Assembly: GCF_037040815.1 (NCBI RefSeq)
Contig: NZ_CP146232.1
Location: 1,116,001-1,180,000 of the forward strand
From: Pararoseomonas sp. SCSIO 73927
GTDB taxonomy: Bacteria > Pseudomonadota > Alphaproteobacteria > Acetobacterales > Acetobacteraceae
DNA: 64,000 nt
Direction of reading: 5' to 3'
Shown here in pieces: positions 1-7,441 of the stretch. The notes below the pieces were generated by a model that searched no databases, was not told where the DNA came from, and worked only from the letters and a program-made list of their open reading frames with translations. Made by a program: the position numbers and the translations under genes. Numbering within the stretch: the stretch's first letter is position 1; the number at the start of each line of letters is the position of its first letter.

Positions 1-156
1 GGCCTCCGCCAGCTGGCGTGCCACCACGTCCGTCGGGCCGCCGGCCGCGAAGGGCACGATGATGGTGATGCTCCTGTCGGGGAACCGGGCCTGCTGCGCG
101 AGGGCGGGGAAGGCCGCCATCAGGGCGCCCGCCAGCAGGATGAACGCTCTTATCAT
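1..156 (-). CDS. Bug-family tripartite tricarboxylate transporter receptor, N-terminal part (runs off window)
   Basis: Only the first 52 codons are in the window; the rest lies beyond base 1. They encode a Sec-type signal peptide (MIRAFILLAGALMAAFPALA, cleavage after ALA) followed by the mature start QQARFPDRSITIIVPFAAGG. The run I-V-P-F-x-A-G-G-P-T-D-x-x-A-R is the N-terminal signature of Bug periplasmic solute receptors, which bind carboxylates. The ATG at 156 has a strong GGGAGG ribosome site just upstream. It is the last visible gene of the minus-strand operon starting at 4073, 33 bp after the cupin gene, so its ligand is probably an aromatic or dicarboxylic acid handled by that operon (inference). 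Confidence 0.85.
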   Translation of the reverse strand, partial: MIRAFILLAGALMAAFPALAQQARFPDRSITIIVPFAAGGPTDVVARQLAEA

Positions 157-189
157 TCTTTTTTCCTCCCTTGTGCGCGCGGCCGGGTG

Positions 190-552
190 TCAGCCCGGCG
201 CGGCAGGCTTCAACGGCATGGCGAGCAGGACGGCGGCGGGGCGGTTCGTGCGGTTCTCCAGCTTCCGCCCCTCGCCCGGGGCGATGCGGCAGGAATCCAG
301 ACGGCCCAGGGTCACCTCCTCCTGCCGGCCATCGGCCTCCGCGATGATCGTCAGCTCGCCCTCGACCACGACGTAGTGCTTCTCGATGGGCGAGGCGTCG
401 AGCGCCGTGTGGCTGCCCGGCAGGAGCCAGGAGAGGCCCATCCAGAGCGTGTCCGAAGGCCCGGCCTCCCGGCCCTGCAGGCGGAACATGCGCATGTCGA
501 AGTGGCCGGGCGCCTCGTAGGGCCGCGCCTCGTCGAGGCGGGTGACATTCAC
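190..552 (-). CDS. Small cupin-domain protein
   Basis: A 120-residue single-domain protein. The middle shows a cupin-like barrel core: a GSHTALDASPIEKHYVVVEG stretch (metal-site-like H, E and H), then a second half with ELTIIAEADG and a DSCRIAPGEGR turn. The start is the GTG at 552, whose bases overlap the TGA of the upstream dehydrogenase gene (GTGA), implying translational coupling. Small cupins in catabolic operons can be ring-cleavage or isomerase-type enzymes or sensors; the sequence does not decide between these. Confidence 0.75.
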   Translation of the reverse strand: MNVTRLDEARPYEAPGHFDMRMFRLQGREAGPSDTLWMGLSWLLPGSHTALDASPIEKHYVVVEGELTIIAEADGRQEEVTLGRLDSCRIAPGEGRKLENRTNRPAAVLLAMPLKPAAPG

Positions 553-1559
553 GGCGCCATCTCCAGCAGCACGCGCTGCGGGGCGCCACCGAGCACGATG
601 CGGTAGGCCTCCTCGGCCCGGGCGAGCGGAAAGACGTAGTTCTCCTCGATCTCGTAGGGCGTGATCGCGCCGGATTCGAAGCCGGGGCGGAGGGAGTTCA
701 GGACCGCGCCCGTCTCCGCCGCGCTCAATGCCAGCGTATCCACACCGACATAGCGGTGGCGGGCGCGGTAGAAGGCGAGGATGTCGAAGGGCACAGCGCG
801 GTCCAGCGTGGCGATGAAGATCTGCGTCCCGCCGTGGCCAAGGGCCGCGTTGCCGGCGGCGAACCAGGGCGAGCCGACGCAATTGAAGACGAGGTCCGCG
901 CCGTGCCCGCCCGTGGCCGCGAGCACGGCCTCCGCCACCTCGCCCAAGCTGCTGTCGAAGACCGCATCGGCGCCACGGACGGCGGCGGCCGCCTCGGGGC
1001 GGCGGATTCCGGCCAGCACGCGGGCTCCGGCGGCCTTCGCGATGACGCAGGCCGCCTGCCCGACGCGGCCGTTGGCGCCGAGCACAAGCACGGTCTGCCC
1101 CGCCCGGACCCCGCCCGCCTCGCGCCAGCCCACCTCCGCGGTGACGAAGGGCACACCGACCGCGGCAGCCTCCCGCATCGAGAGGTTGGCGGGCTTGCGG
1201 AACACGGCCTCCGGCGGCAGGGCGAGGTAGCGGGCGTGGCTGCCGTCGCGCGTGATGCCGACATCGCCGCCGGAGCCCCAGACCTGGGCGCCGAGGAGTT
1301 CGGCCGGGCCTTCCACCACGGTGCCGGCGAAGTCGCGGCCGGGGGTGCGGGGGTAGACGGCCTTGGGCATGGCGCCGAGCACCGCCTTCACGTCCGATGG
1401 GTTCACGCCGGCGGCGGCCACCTCCACGAGGCACCAGCCCTGCGGCCGTTCCGGCCGGCACTCCTCCAGTCGCAGACCCAGGGAGTGCGGGCCGGCGCCC
1501 TTGGCGGCGACGCGCAGCGCCGGGTTCTTGCCCGTCTCCGGCTGGAAGGCGGCGGACAT
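549..1559 (-). CDS. Zinc-independent MDR-family alcohol dehydrogenase / quinone oxidoreductase
   Basis: 336 residues, the usual length for medium-chain dehydrogenases. It has the GroES-like N-terminus (AAAGVNPSDVKAVLGAMP, then PRTPGRDFAGTVVEG) and a Rossmann fold with VLGANGRVGQAACVIAKAAG. The catalytic zinc cysteine is replaced in the N-PSD motif, and no structural zinc cysteine cluster is visible, so it resembles zinc-less NADPH quinone or enoyl reductases. It starts 11 bp after the BKACE gene and is coupled to the cupin gene. Within this operon it could reduce an unsaturated ring-cleavage product such as maleylacetate, but the substrate is inferred only. Confidence 0.85.
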   Translation of the reverse strand: MSAAFQPETGKNPALRVAAKGAGPHSLGLRLEECRPERPQGWCLVEVAAAGVNPSDVKAVLGAMPKAVYPRTPGRDFAGTVVEGPAELLGAQVWGSGGDVGITRDGSHARYLALPPEAVFRKPANLSMREAAAVGVPFVTAEVGWREAGGVRAGQTVLVLGANGRVGQAACVIAKAAGARVLAGIRRPEAAAAVRGADAVFDSSLGEVAEAVLAATGGHGADLVFNCVGSPWFAAGNAALGHGGTQIFIATLDRAVPFDILAFYRARHRYVGVDTLALSAAETGAVLNSLRPGFESGAITPYEIEENYVFPLARAEEAYRIVLGGAPQRVLLEMAP

Positions 1560-1570
1560 GGCGGGACCTT

Positions 1571-2446
1571 TCAGGACAGGCCGATGATCGCGCGCGCCCG
1601 GGCGGGGCTGGCGATCCTCGGGCCGAGGTGCTCGACGATGCGGCGGGCCTTGGCGACCATCGCCGCGTTGGAAGGGGCGAGGACGCCGCGCTCGATCATC
1701 ACCGCGTCCTCCAGCCCCACGCGCGCGTGGCCGCCGGCGAGGACGGACTGGGCGACCATGGGGAAGGAGGAGCGGCCGGTGCCGATGACCGTGAACTCCG
1801 CATCGGCCGGGATCAGGCCGCGGGCGTAGAGCACCGTCTCCGGCGAGGGCGGGAAGCCGTACTTCACGCCCAGCACGAAGGAGCAGAGCACGGGCGTGCC
1901 GAGCGAGCCGTCGGCCAGCATGTCGCGCATCAAGCCGCAGTCGCCGGAATCAAAGAGCTCGATCTCCGGCACCGCGCCGGCCTCGCGGATGGCCTTGGCC
2001 ATCAGCCGCGCGTTCCTCGGCGTGTTGATCACCACCTGGGCGCCCGAGTTCATGGTGTTCAGGTCCAGCGTGGCGATGTCCGGGCGCAGCGCGGTGATGT
2101 GCGCGGTGCGGATGGCAGGCGTCGTCAGGGTGGTGCCGGGACCCGCGACCTTGGGATCCTCCTCCCCCACCACGAAGCGGCCGCCGGGGCCGGTGGTGAG
2201 GTTAATGATGAGGTCGGGGTTCTTCGCGCGGATGCGCTCCACCACGTCGCGGTAGTACTCCAGCTCCATGCTTGGCTTGCCCGTCGCGGGGTCGCGCACG
2301 TGCAGGTGGGCGATGGCCGCACCCTCCTCGGCCGCGGCCAGGGCGGCGTCCGCGATCTCCTCCGGCGTCACCGGCAGCTTCGGGTGCTGCTCCAGCGTCG
2401 TCAGGTTGCCCGTCACGGCGCAGGTGAGGATCACCTCGTCACGCAT
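1571..2446 (-). CDS. Beta-keto acid cleavage enzyme (BKACE, DUF849)
   Basis: 291 residues, typical for the BKACE family. These zinc enzymes transfer acetyl-CoA onto a beta-keto acid and release acetoacetate plus a new acyl-CoA. Visible signatures are ILTCAVTGN at the N-terminus, the zinc-binding AHLHVRDPATG, the LTTGPGGRF loop and EIELFDSGD. The ATG at 2446 gives the canonical start MRDEVILTCAVTG; a GTG at 2455 that overlaps the SDR stop (GTGA) is a possible alternative. The gene sits directly after the dioxygenase and SDR genes, suggesting the keto acid it cleaves comes from an aromatic ring (inference). Confidence 0.92.
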   Translation of the reverse strand: MRDEVILTCAVTGNLTTLEQHPKLPVTPEEIADAALAAAEEGAAIAHLHVRDPATGKPSMELEYYRDVVERIRAKNPDLIINLTTGPGGRFVVGEEDPKVAGPGTTLTTPAIRTAHITALRPDIATLDLNTMNSGAQVVINTPRNARLMAKAIREAGAVPEIELFDSGDCGLMRDMLADGSLGTPVLCSFVLGVKYGFPPSPETVLYARGLIPADAEFTVIGTGRSSFPMVAQSVLAGGHARVGLEDAVMIERGVLAPSNAAMVAKARRIVEHLGPRIASPARARAIIGLS

Positions 2447-2451
2447 GGCCC

Positions 2452-3192
2452 TCACAGCGCACGCCCTCCATCCACGAGAAGTACCGATCCGGTCGAGTAG
2501 GTGAGCAGCGTGGCGCAGGCGAGGACGGCTTCCGCCACGTCCTCCGGCAGGGCGACGCGCTTCAGGGGGATGCTGGGCGCGATCTTCGCGTTCTGCTCCG
2601 GCCCGCGGCCGGGCACGAAGCCCGTTTCCACCACGCCGGGGGAGACGGACATCACGCGCACCTTCGGCGCCAGCGCGCGGGCGAGCGACTTCGTCATGCT
2701 GTCCGTCGCTGCCTTGAGCGCGGCGTAGGCGAGGTTGGAGCCGGAGCCGTTCAGCCCGCCGATGGAGGAGATATTCACCACCAGCCCCTCGGACGCCTCC
2801 AGCAGCGGCCGGAAGGCGCGCACGGCGGCGAAGGGACCACGCCAGTTCACGGCCCACATCCGGTCGAGGAACGCGTCGTCCAGCGCGTCCAGGTCGCCGT
2901 GCGGCACGGCCCTGGTGAAGCCGGCGCTGTTGACGAGGATGTCGCAGCGGCCTTGCGCCTCCGTCACCTTCGCCGCCAGGGCGTTGAGGGAGGCGCTGTC
3001 CTCCACGCTCGCGGGCAGGGCCGCGTGGCCCTCGCCGGGCAGGTCCGCAACCAGTGCGCGCGCCGCCGCCTCGCCCCCGCGATAGGTGACGACCACCGCC
3101 GCCCCGGCCCCGGCCAGGCAGCGCGCGGTCGCCGCGCCGATGCCGCCCGATCCTCCGATGATGACGGCGGTGCTTCCACGCAGCTTCTTCAT
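2452..3192 (-). CDS. SDR-family NAD(P)-dependent oxidoreductase
   Basis: 246 residues, a classical short-chain dehydrogenase. It has the cofactor loop GGSGGIGAATA near residue 13, the NSAG motif, a catalytic serine in VVNISSIGG, and the YAALK catalytic Tyr-Lys pair. The C-terminus ends in VLLVDGGRAL as in FabG-like enzymes. Its ATG overlaps the dioxygenase stop by four bases (ATGA), so the two are probably translationally coupled. A ketone, alcohol or dihydrodiol substrate within the same aromatic pathway is likely, but the sequence does not identify it. Confidence 0.9.
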   Translation of the reverse strand: MKKLRGSTAVIIGGSGGIGAATARCLAGAGAAVVVTYRGGEAAARALVADLPGEGHAALPASVEDSASLNALAAKVTEAQGRCDILVNSAGFTRAVPHGDLDALDDAFLDRMWAVNWRGPFAAVRAFRPLLEASEGLVVNISSIGGLNGSGSNLAYAALKAATDSMTKSLARALAPKVRVMSVSPGVVETGFVPGRGPEQNAKIAPSIPLKRVALPEDVAEAVLACATLLTYSTGSVLLVDGGRAL

Positions 3193-4073
3193 GCGATTGG
3201 CGGCACCGGTAGGCGCGCCTCCCCGGGTTCCATGTGGAAGGTGTAGTCCAGGCCCCACCACTCGTCCGCGCCGCCGTCCGGGGCCGGTCCTTCGCCGCGC
3301 TTGTAGCCGCCAACCAGCGCGCGGGTGACGCCGAAGACCACGTCGCTCTCCAGGTGCTCGTCGTCGTCCACGAAAACCTGGGTGATGAGCGTCTTGAAGC
3401 CGGGCTTGTGGATCAGGAAGTGCAGGTGCGCCGGGCGGAAGGGATGGCGGTTCTGGGCGCGCAGCAGGTCGCCCGTGGGACCGTGAGTGGGCACGGGATA
3501 GCCGGCAGGCTTCACCGAGGCGAAGCGGAAGCGGCCCTCGGCATCCGTGGTGAACTGGCCCCGCAGGTTCATGGGGGCCATGTTCGGGTCCTGGTTCTCG
3601 TACATGCCCTCCGGCGAGGAGTGCCAGACATCCACCCGCGCGCCCGCCACGGGCTTCCCTCCCGCCAGGACCTGGCAGGAGGCAAAGAGGCGGGGACCGG
3701 GGGTGGGCCCGCGGACGATGCTCCCGCCATCCTCCATCCTGGGGGAATTGTCCCGCCAGAACGGTCCGAGGAGCGCGGCCGCCGTCTCCGTCGCGCCGTC
3801 ATTGCCGTTGTTCAGCAGGCAGACCAGGGTGGAGGCGCCGATGGCGTCGGAGAACAGCACGCCCTCGTTGTGGGTGGGGCTGTTCGCCTGCCCGATACGG
3901 CAGAGGTAGTCCACGCCGTACTCCCACTCGCCCTCGGTCGGCCTGACCTCCCGGATGAAGGCGTGAAGGTGGCGGACAAGGGCGGAGGTCACCGTCCTGA
4001 GCCGCTCGTCCGACGTCCTCGCCATCGCTTCCAGCACAGCAGGCGTCACCATCGCCTCGCCGTCGATGATCAC
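3189..4073 (-). CDS. Intradiol ring-cleavage dioxygenase (hydroxyquinol/catechol 1,2-dioxygenase type)
   Basis: 294 residues from the GTG at 4073, which has GGAG six bases upstream; an in-frame ATG at 4052 is the alternative. Residues about 15-80 form the helical Dioxygenase_N linker domain seen in catechol and hydroxyquinol dioxygenases but not in protocatechuate 3,4-dioxygenase. The four Fe(III) ligands of the catalytic domain are all visible: Tyr158 (GMYENQD), Tyr192 (AGYPVPTHGPTG), and His216 and His218 (RPAHLHF). The TG-DLL-A--RHP-RPAH context resembles hydroxyquinol 1,2-dioxygenases, which would yield maleylacetate. It is the first gene of the operon facing the LacI gene. Confidence 0.88.
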   Translation of the reverse strand: MIIDGEAMVTPAVLEAMARTSDERLRTVTSALVRHLHAFIREVRPTEGEWEYGVDYLCRIGQANSPTHNEGVLFSDAIGASTLVCLLNNGNDGATETAAALLGPFWRDNSPRMEDGGSIVRGPTPGPRLFASCQVLAGGKPVAGARVDVWHSSPEGMYENQDPNMAPMNLRGQFTTDAEGRFRFASVKPAGYPVPTHGPTGDLLRAQNRHPFRPAHLHFLIHKPGFKTLITQVFVDDDEHLESDVVFGVTRALVGGYKRGEGPAPDGGADEWWGLDYTFHMEPGEARLPVPPIA

Positions 4074-4097
4074 GGCACGTCTCCTCAAAACACCTCT

Positions 4098-4111
4098 TGC
4101 AATCGATTGTA
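4098..4111. promoter_or_regulatory. LacI-type palindromic operator
   Basis: TGCAATCGATTGTA is a near-perfect 14-bp palindrome with a central CG step, the hallmark of LacI-family sites. It lies 25 bp upstream of the dioxygenase GTG and 40 bp upstream of the LacI-gene ATG, so it can control both divergent transcripts. Confidence 0.7.
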
Positions 4112-4130
4112 GGGAGTGTTCTTCGCCCGT

Positions 4131-4144
4131 TGCAATCGTTATTT
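4131..4144. promoter_or_regulatory. Second, degenerate LacI half-operator
   Basis: TGCAATCG repeats the left half of the operator at 4098-4111 exactly, followed by a poorly matching right half (TTATTT). The centre-to-centre distance is 33 bp, about three helical turns, which would place two repressor dimers on the same face. It lies immediately upstream of the LacI-gene start, suggesting autoregulation. Confidence 0.45.
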
Positions 4145-4150
4145 TGGGCC

Positions 4151-5245
4151 ATGCTCCCGACACCCCCCCGGCCAGTGGCCCTGCGCGACGTGGCGGCCGA
4201 GGCGGGGGTGCATCCCTCCACGGCCTCCCGCGCGCTCAACCCGGCGATGCGATACCTCGTGGCGGATCCTGTCGCCGAACGCGTTCAGGAGGTCGCGGCC
4301 CGGCTCGGCTATCGGCCGAACGCAGTGGCCATGTCGCTGCGCACCGGCCGGTCACGCCTGATCGGTGCGCTGGTGCCCGGCATCGCCAACCCCGTCTTCG
4401 CGCCTATCCTCGCCGGCGCGGCGGAGGCCCTGTCGGCTGCCGGCTACGCGCTGATGGTCGCCGATCCCGGCGACGACCACGGCCGCGCCGTGGAGTTCGT
4501 GGAGCAGCTCGCGGCGCGCGGCGCGGACGGGCTGCTCCTCGCCACGGCCTCCCTGCACGAGGATCCGGCCCTGGCGGCGTGCCGCGCGCGCGACATCCCC
4601 GCCGTGCTAGTCAACCGGGGCAGCGAGGGAACGTCATCCGTCGTTTCGGATGATCGGTGCGGGATGGCACTGGCCGTCGCCCATCTTCTCGGCCTGGGGC
4701 ACCGCCGCATCGCCCACATCGCCGGGCCGGCGCAGCTCTCCACCGGCCTCCTGCGCAGCGAGGGCTTTGAGCGGGCACTCCGGGCGCAAGGCATGACACC
4801 GGATCCCGCGCTCCAGGAGACCACCGCCGCCTATACCCGCGAGGAGGGGGATCGGGCGGCAGCCCGGCTGATCGCGCGGCGCCCGGATCTGACGGCGCTG
4901 ACCTGCGCCAACGACCTGCTCGCGCTCGGCGCCTACGATGCATGCCGCCGCGCCGGGCTGCGCATCCCCAGGGACATCTCGGTCACAGGCCACAATGACA
5001 TGCCGATGGTGGACCTCATCGAACCCCCGCTGACGACCGTGCGCATTCTGCACGGGGAGATGGGCCGGCAGGCCGCGGGCCTGCTGCTGAACCGCATCGG
5101 TCGCGGTGGAGAGGCCAGCACACTGGTCCTCCCGTCGGAGCTGGTCGTGCGCGCCTCCACCGCCGCCCCCCGGGATCCCGATCCGGCGCCGGCGCGTGCG
5201 ACGAGCGGCACTGGCCGCGGCCGCACGGCATCGCGCGCCCCGTGA
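4151..5245 (+). CDS. LacI-family transcriptional regulator
   Basis: 364 residues. The start is placed at the ATG at 4151, so that the helix-turn-helix VALRDVAAEAGVHPSTASRAL sits near residue 9; an upstream in-frame start at 4097 would translate through the operators and is rejected. The hinge helix (YRPNAVAMSLRTGRSRLIGALVP) and periplasmic-binding-protein-like effector domain follow, with the conserved GLGHRRIAHIAGP and SVTGHNDMP segments. The last roughly 30 residues are a low-complexity Ala/Pro/Arg tail. It diverges from the intradiol dioxygenase operon, which it very probably regulates in response to a ring-derived acid (inference). Confidence 0.92.
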   Translation: MLPTPPRPVALRDVAAEAGVHPSTASRALNPAMRYLVADPVAERVQEVAARLGYRPNAVAMSLRTGRSRLIGALVPGIANPVFAPILAGAAEALSAAGYALMVADPGDDHGRAVEFVEQLAARGADGLLLATASLHEDPALAACRARDIPAVLVNRGSEGTSSVVSDDRCGMALAVAHLLGLGHRRIAHIAGPAQLSTGLLRSEGFERALRAQGMTPDPALQETTAAYTREEGDRAAARLIARRPDLTALTCANDLLALGAYDACRRAGLRIPRDISVTGHNDMPMVDLIEPPLTTVRILHGEMGRQAAGLLLNRIGRGGEASTLVLPSELVVRASTAAPRDPDPAPARATSGTGRGRTASRAP

Positions 5246-5516
5246 GGCGGGCCTCCGCGCCCTAGCCCAGGCAGGGCGGGCGCCTCAGCCCTTCCTCGGG
5301 GACCTGCGGCCGGACCTCCAGTCCTCGTCCGCCCGATCCCGGCCATGGGCTCGAGGAGACGGATGCCTGTCCTTTCCGGGCCCTGCCTCCCCGGCCATAG
5401 AAGGCGCGGGCAGAGAAGGGGACAGGGACCTGCTCACCCGCACCGCTGTCCGGCGATGGAGGACGAACGCCGGTCGCGCGGCGTGTGGCTGAAACCGCAA
5501 AGGCCTCCCCGCCGCC

Positions 5517-6713
5517 TCAGGGCGTCTTGGAGAGAGCCTCGCCGTTCCTGGCCACGACCAGGCCCCGCTTGACGACCAGGCAGCGCGGCGGATGCGCCGC
5601 GACCGCCTCGGCCGGCGTTTCTGCCCCGAGCAGTACGATGTCGGCGTTGCAGCCCGGCTCCAGCCCGTAGTCTCCGAGCCTCAGCACGGAGGCACCCCCA
5701 TGAGTGCAGACCTGGAGCGCGAGTTCCAGCTCGTCGTCACGACGGAAGTTGTTGCGGAGGCCCACCAGCATGGCCCGCTCCAGCATGTCCGCCGTGCCGT
5801 AGGGGTTCCAGCTGTCGCGCACCCCGTCCGACCCGGCACAGACCCGGATGCCCAGGGCTCGCAACCGGGCCACCGCAGGGACGGGGCGGCTGGCCGGGGC
5901 CGTGGTGGCCACCGCGACGTCGAGCGCGGCCATCGCCTCCAGCAGCGGGTTCACCAGAGCGGCGTCGGGATCGCCGAGGCAGAAGGCATGGCTCACCGTG
6001 ACCTGCCCCTGCAGGCCGAGCGCGCGGGTGCGCTCCAGGATCAGTTCCATGCTGAAGGCGCCCATGGAGCCGCCCTCGTGCAGGTGGATGTCCACGGGCC
6101 GGCCGAAGCGCTCGGCCAGGCCGAAGACCACGTCGAGATGGCCTTTCGGGTCCCGGTCGATCGCGCAGGGGTCGAGCCCGCCCACGACCTCCGCGCCCAT
6201 CCGCAGCGCGTCCTCCATCAGCGCTGCGACGCCTGGCCGGGTCAGGATGCCGGATTGCGGGAAGGCGACGATCTCGACATCCATTACGTCGGCATGGTCG
6301 GCACGGGTGGCGAGCACGCCCTCAAGCCCGGCGAGCCGCCCCACATCGTCGACATCGACATGGGTCCGGATGTGCGTGGTGCCCATGCGCAGCGCTTGCA
6401 TCAGGAGCCGCGCGGACTGCCGGGCCGGGTCGATCTGCCCCGTCGCCCGGAGCTGCCGCTCGGCCTCGATCTTGTCGAGAACGGTCGGGCCCGCCCGATG
6501 CGGCCGCCAACCCATGCCCCAGAAGGACTTGTCGAGGTGGGTGTGCGCTTCCACGAGGCCCGGGATCATGAGGGCGCCGCCCCCATCCTCCACGGCGATC
6601 CCGGGCGCCTCCAGCCCGGAGCCGAGGCCGGCGATACGGCCGGCGCGGATCAGCACGTCCGTCGTCGGGCCGCCCATCGGGCGGACGTTCCGCAGCAGGA
6701 GATCGTGAGACAT
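5517..6713 (-). CDS. Amidohydrolase-superfamily enzyme, cytosine deaminase (CodA)-like
   Basis: 398 residues from the ATG at 6713, preceded by GGAGG. Metal ligands of the amidohydrolase barrel are in place: HTH (His57, His59) followed by LDKSFWG, DIHLHEGG, the VSHAFCLGD histidine and the metal aspartate in CAGSDGVRDSWNPYG. The HTHLDK and SDGVRD-W-P-G motifs are those of the cytosine deaminase/isoguanine deaminase subgroup, so hydrolytic deamination of an N-heterocycle is expected. The gene stands alone between the LacI gene and the MarR gene, so context does not indicate the substrate. Confidence 0.85.
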   Translation of the reverse strand: MSHDLLLRNVRPMGGPTTDVLIRAGRIAGLGSGLEAPGIAVEDGGGALMIPGLVEAHTHLDKSFWGMGWRPHRAGPTVLDKIEAERQLRATGQIDPARQSARLLMQALRMGTTHIRTHVDVDDVGRLAGLEGVLATRADHADVMDVEIVAFPQSGILTRPGVAALMEDALRMGAEVVGGLDPCAIDRDPKGHLDVVFGLAERFGRPVDIHLHEGGSMGAFSMELILERTRALGLQGQVTVSHAFCLGDPDAALVNPLLEAMAALDVAVATTAPASRPVPAVARLRALGIRVCAGSDGVRDSWNPYGTADMLERAMLVGLRNNFRRDDELELALQVCTHGGASVLRLGDYGLEPGCNADIVLLGAETPAEAVAAHPPRCLVVKRGLVVARNGEALSKTP

Positions 6714-6760
6714 GGGGCCCTCCGTGCAGCTCTGCCGGCCCATGCCGGATCGCGGCCCCG

Positions 6761-6796
6761 GCCGATGCCGATGGCCGATGCCGATGCCGATGATGG
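6761..6796. repeat. Short CCGATG hexamer tandem array
   Basis: Five CCGATG units, with one extra G between the second and third, lie in the gap between the amidohydrolase start and the MarR stop. It is a simple-sequence array with slippage potential; no coding or regulatory role is visible. Confidence 0.6.
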
Positions 6797-6885
6797 CCCT
6801 GACCTATCACGAATTGGCCTGTCAGACCCGGCCTTCGAGGGTTCCGGCCGTGCAGGGCGGAAACGGGGCCATTCCCGCTGCCCGG

Positions 6886-7347
6886 TCAATCTGCTGACGG
6901 GAAGCTCGCCCGCGCCCGGTTCAGCAGCGCCCGGAACATCGCCACCTCCGCTTCCGACATCGCCCGCGTCGCGATCTCGTTCACCGCGTGCGCCTCGGGC
7001 AGCAGCGTCTGCCGCAGCGCGCGCCCCTCCTCCGTCAGGAAGATATGCACCTTGCGCCGGTCGGTCCCGGACCGCTGGCGGTGGATCCAGCCCTGCGCCT
7101 CGATCCCGCGCAGCGCGATCACGGCGGTCGGCTCCATCATCCCCACGCGCCGCGCCAGGTCGCTCTGGGTGATCCCGTCCTCCTCCCACAGCACACGGAG
7201 GAAGTACCAGGCTCCCGGCGCCACGCCGTAGGCCTGCAGCCGCGCCTGCAGGTGCCGCTGGATCGCCCGGTTCAGGTCCCGGACGAGGAAGCCGATGCTC
7301 TGCTCGAAGGGAAGGGGGTCGGCGCGGAGCTCGGCACTCGTCGTCAT
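6886..7347 (-). CDS. MarR-family transcriptional regulator
   Basis: 153 residues, the normal MarR size. The N-terminal dimerisation helix is followed by a winged helix-turn-helix (ITQSDLARRVGMMEPTAVIA) and the wing QRSGTDRRKVHIFLTEEG, whose D-R-R signature is diagnostic. It sits beside the phthalate-type oxygenase gene and is probably that cluster's repressor. An AACTTAG half-site matching the two sites in the oxygenase/reductase promoter region lies at 7354-7360, immediately upstream of its own ATG, consistent with autoregulation. Confidence 0.92.
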   Translation of the reverse strand: MTTSAELRADPLPFEQSIGFLVRDLNRAIQRHLQARLQAYGVAPGAWYFLRVLWEEDGITQSDLARRVGMMEPTAVIALRGIEAQGWIHRQRSGTDRRKVHIFLTEEGRALRQTLLPEAHAVNEIATRAMSEAEVAMFRALLNRARASFPSAD

Positions 7348-7353
7348 GCGCCG

Positions 7354-7360
7354 AACTTAG
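7354..7360. promoter_or_regulatory. Candidate MarR half-site in front of the marR gene
   Basis: AACTTAG matches the left arm of both full sites at 8833-8844 and 8963-8974. It sits seven bases upstream of the regulator's start codon, where binding would block translation initiation or promoter clearance. Only a half-site is preserved. Confidence 0.35.
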
Positions 7361-7441
7361 GGCGAGATCGCCCCCGGCGGAATCGCCGGGGGCGTGCATC
7401 GCGTGCCACGGGCGGAAATCTCCCGGGCAAGGACCCCTCCG

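Noticed and set aside
3189..4073. Protocatechuate 3,4-dioxygenase subunit completing the phthalate pathway
   Set aside because: The protein has the N-terminal linker domain of catechol/hydroxyquinol dioxygenases and stands without a second subunit.
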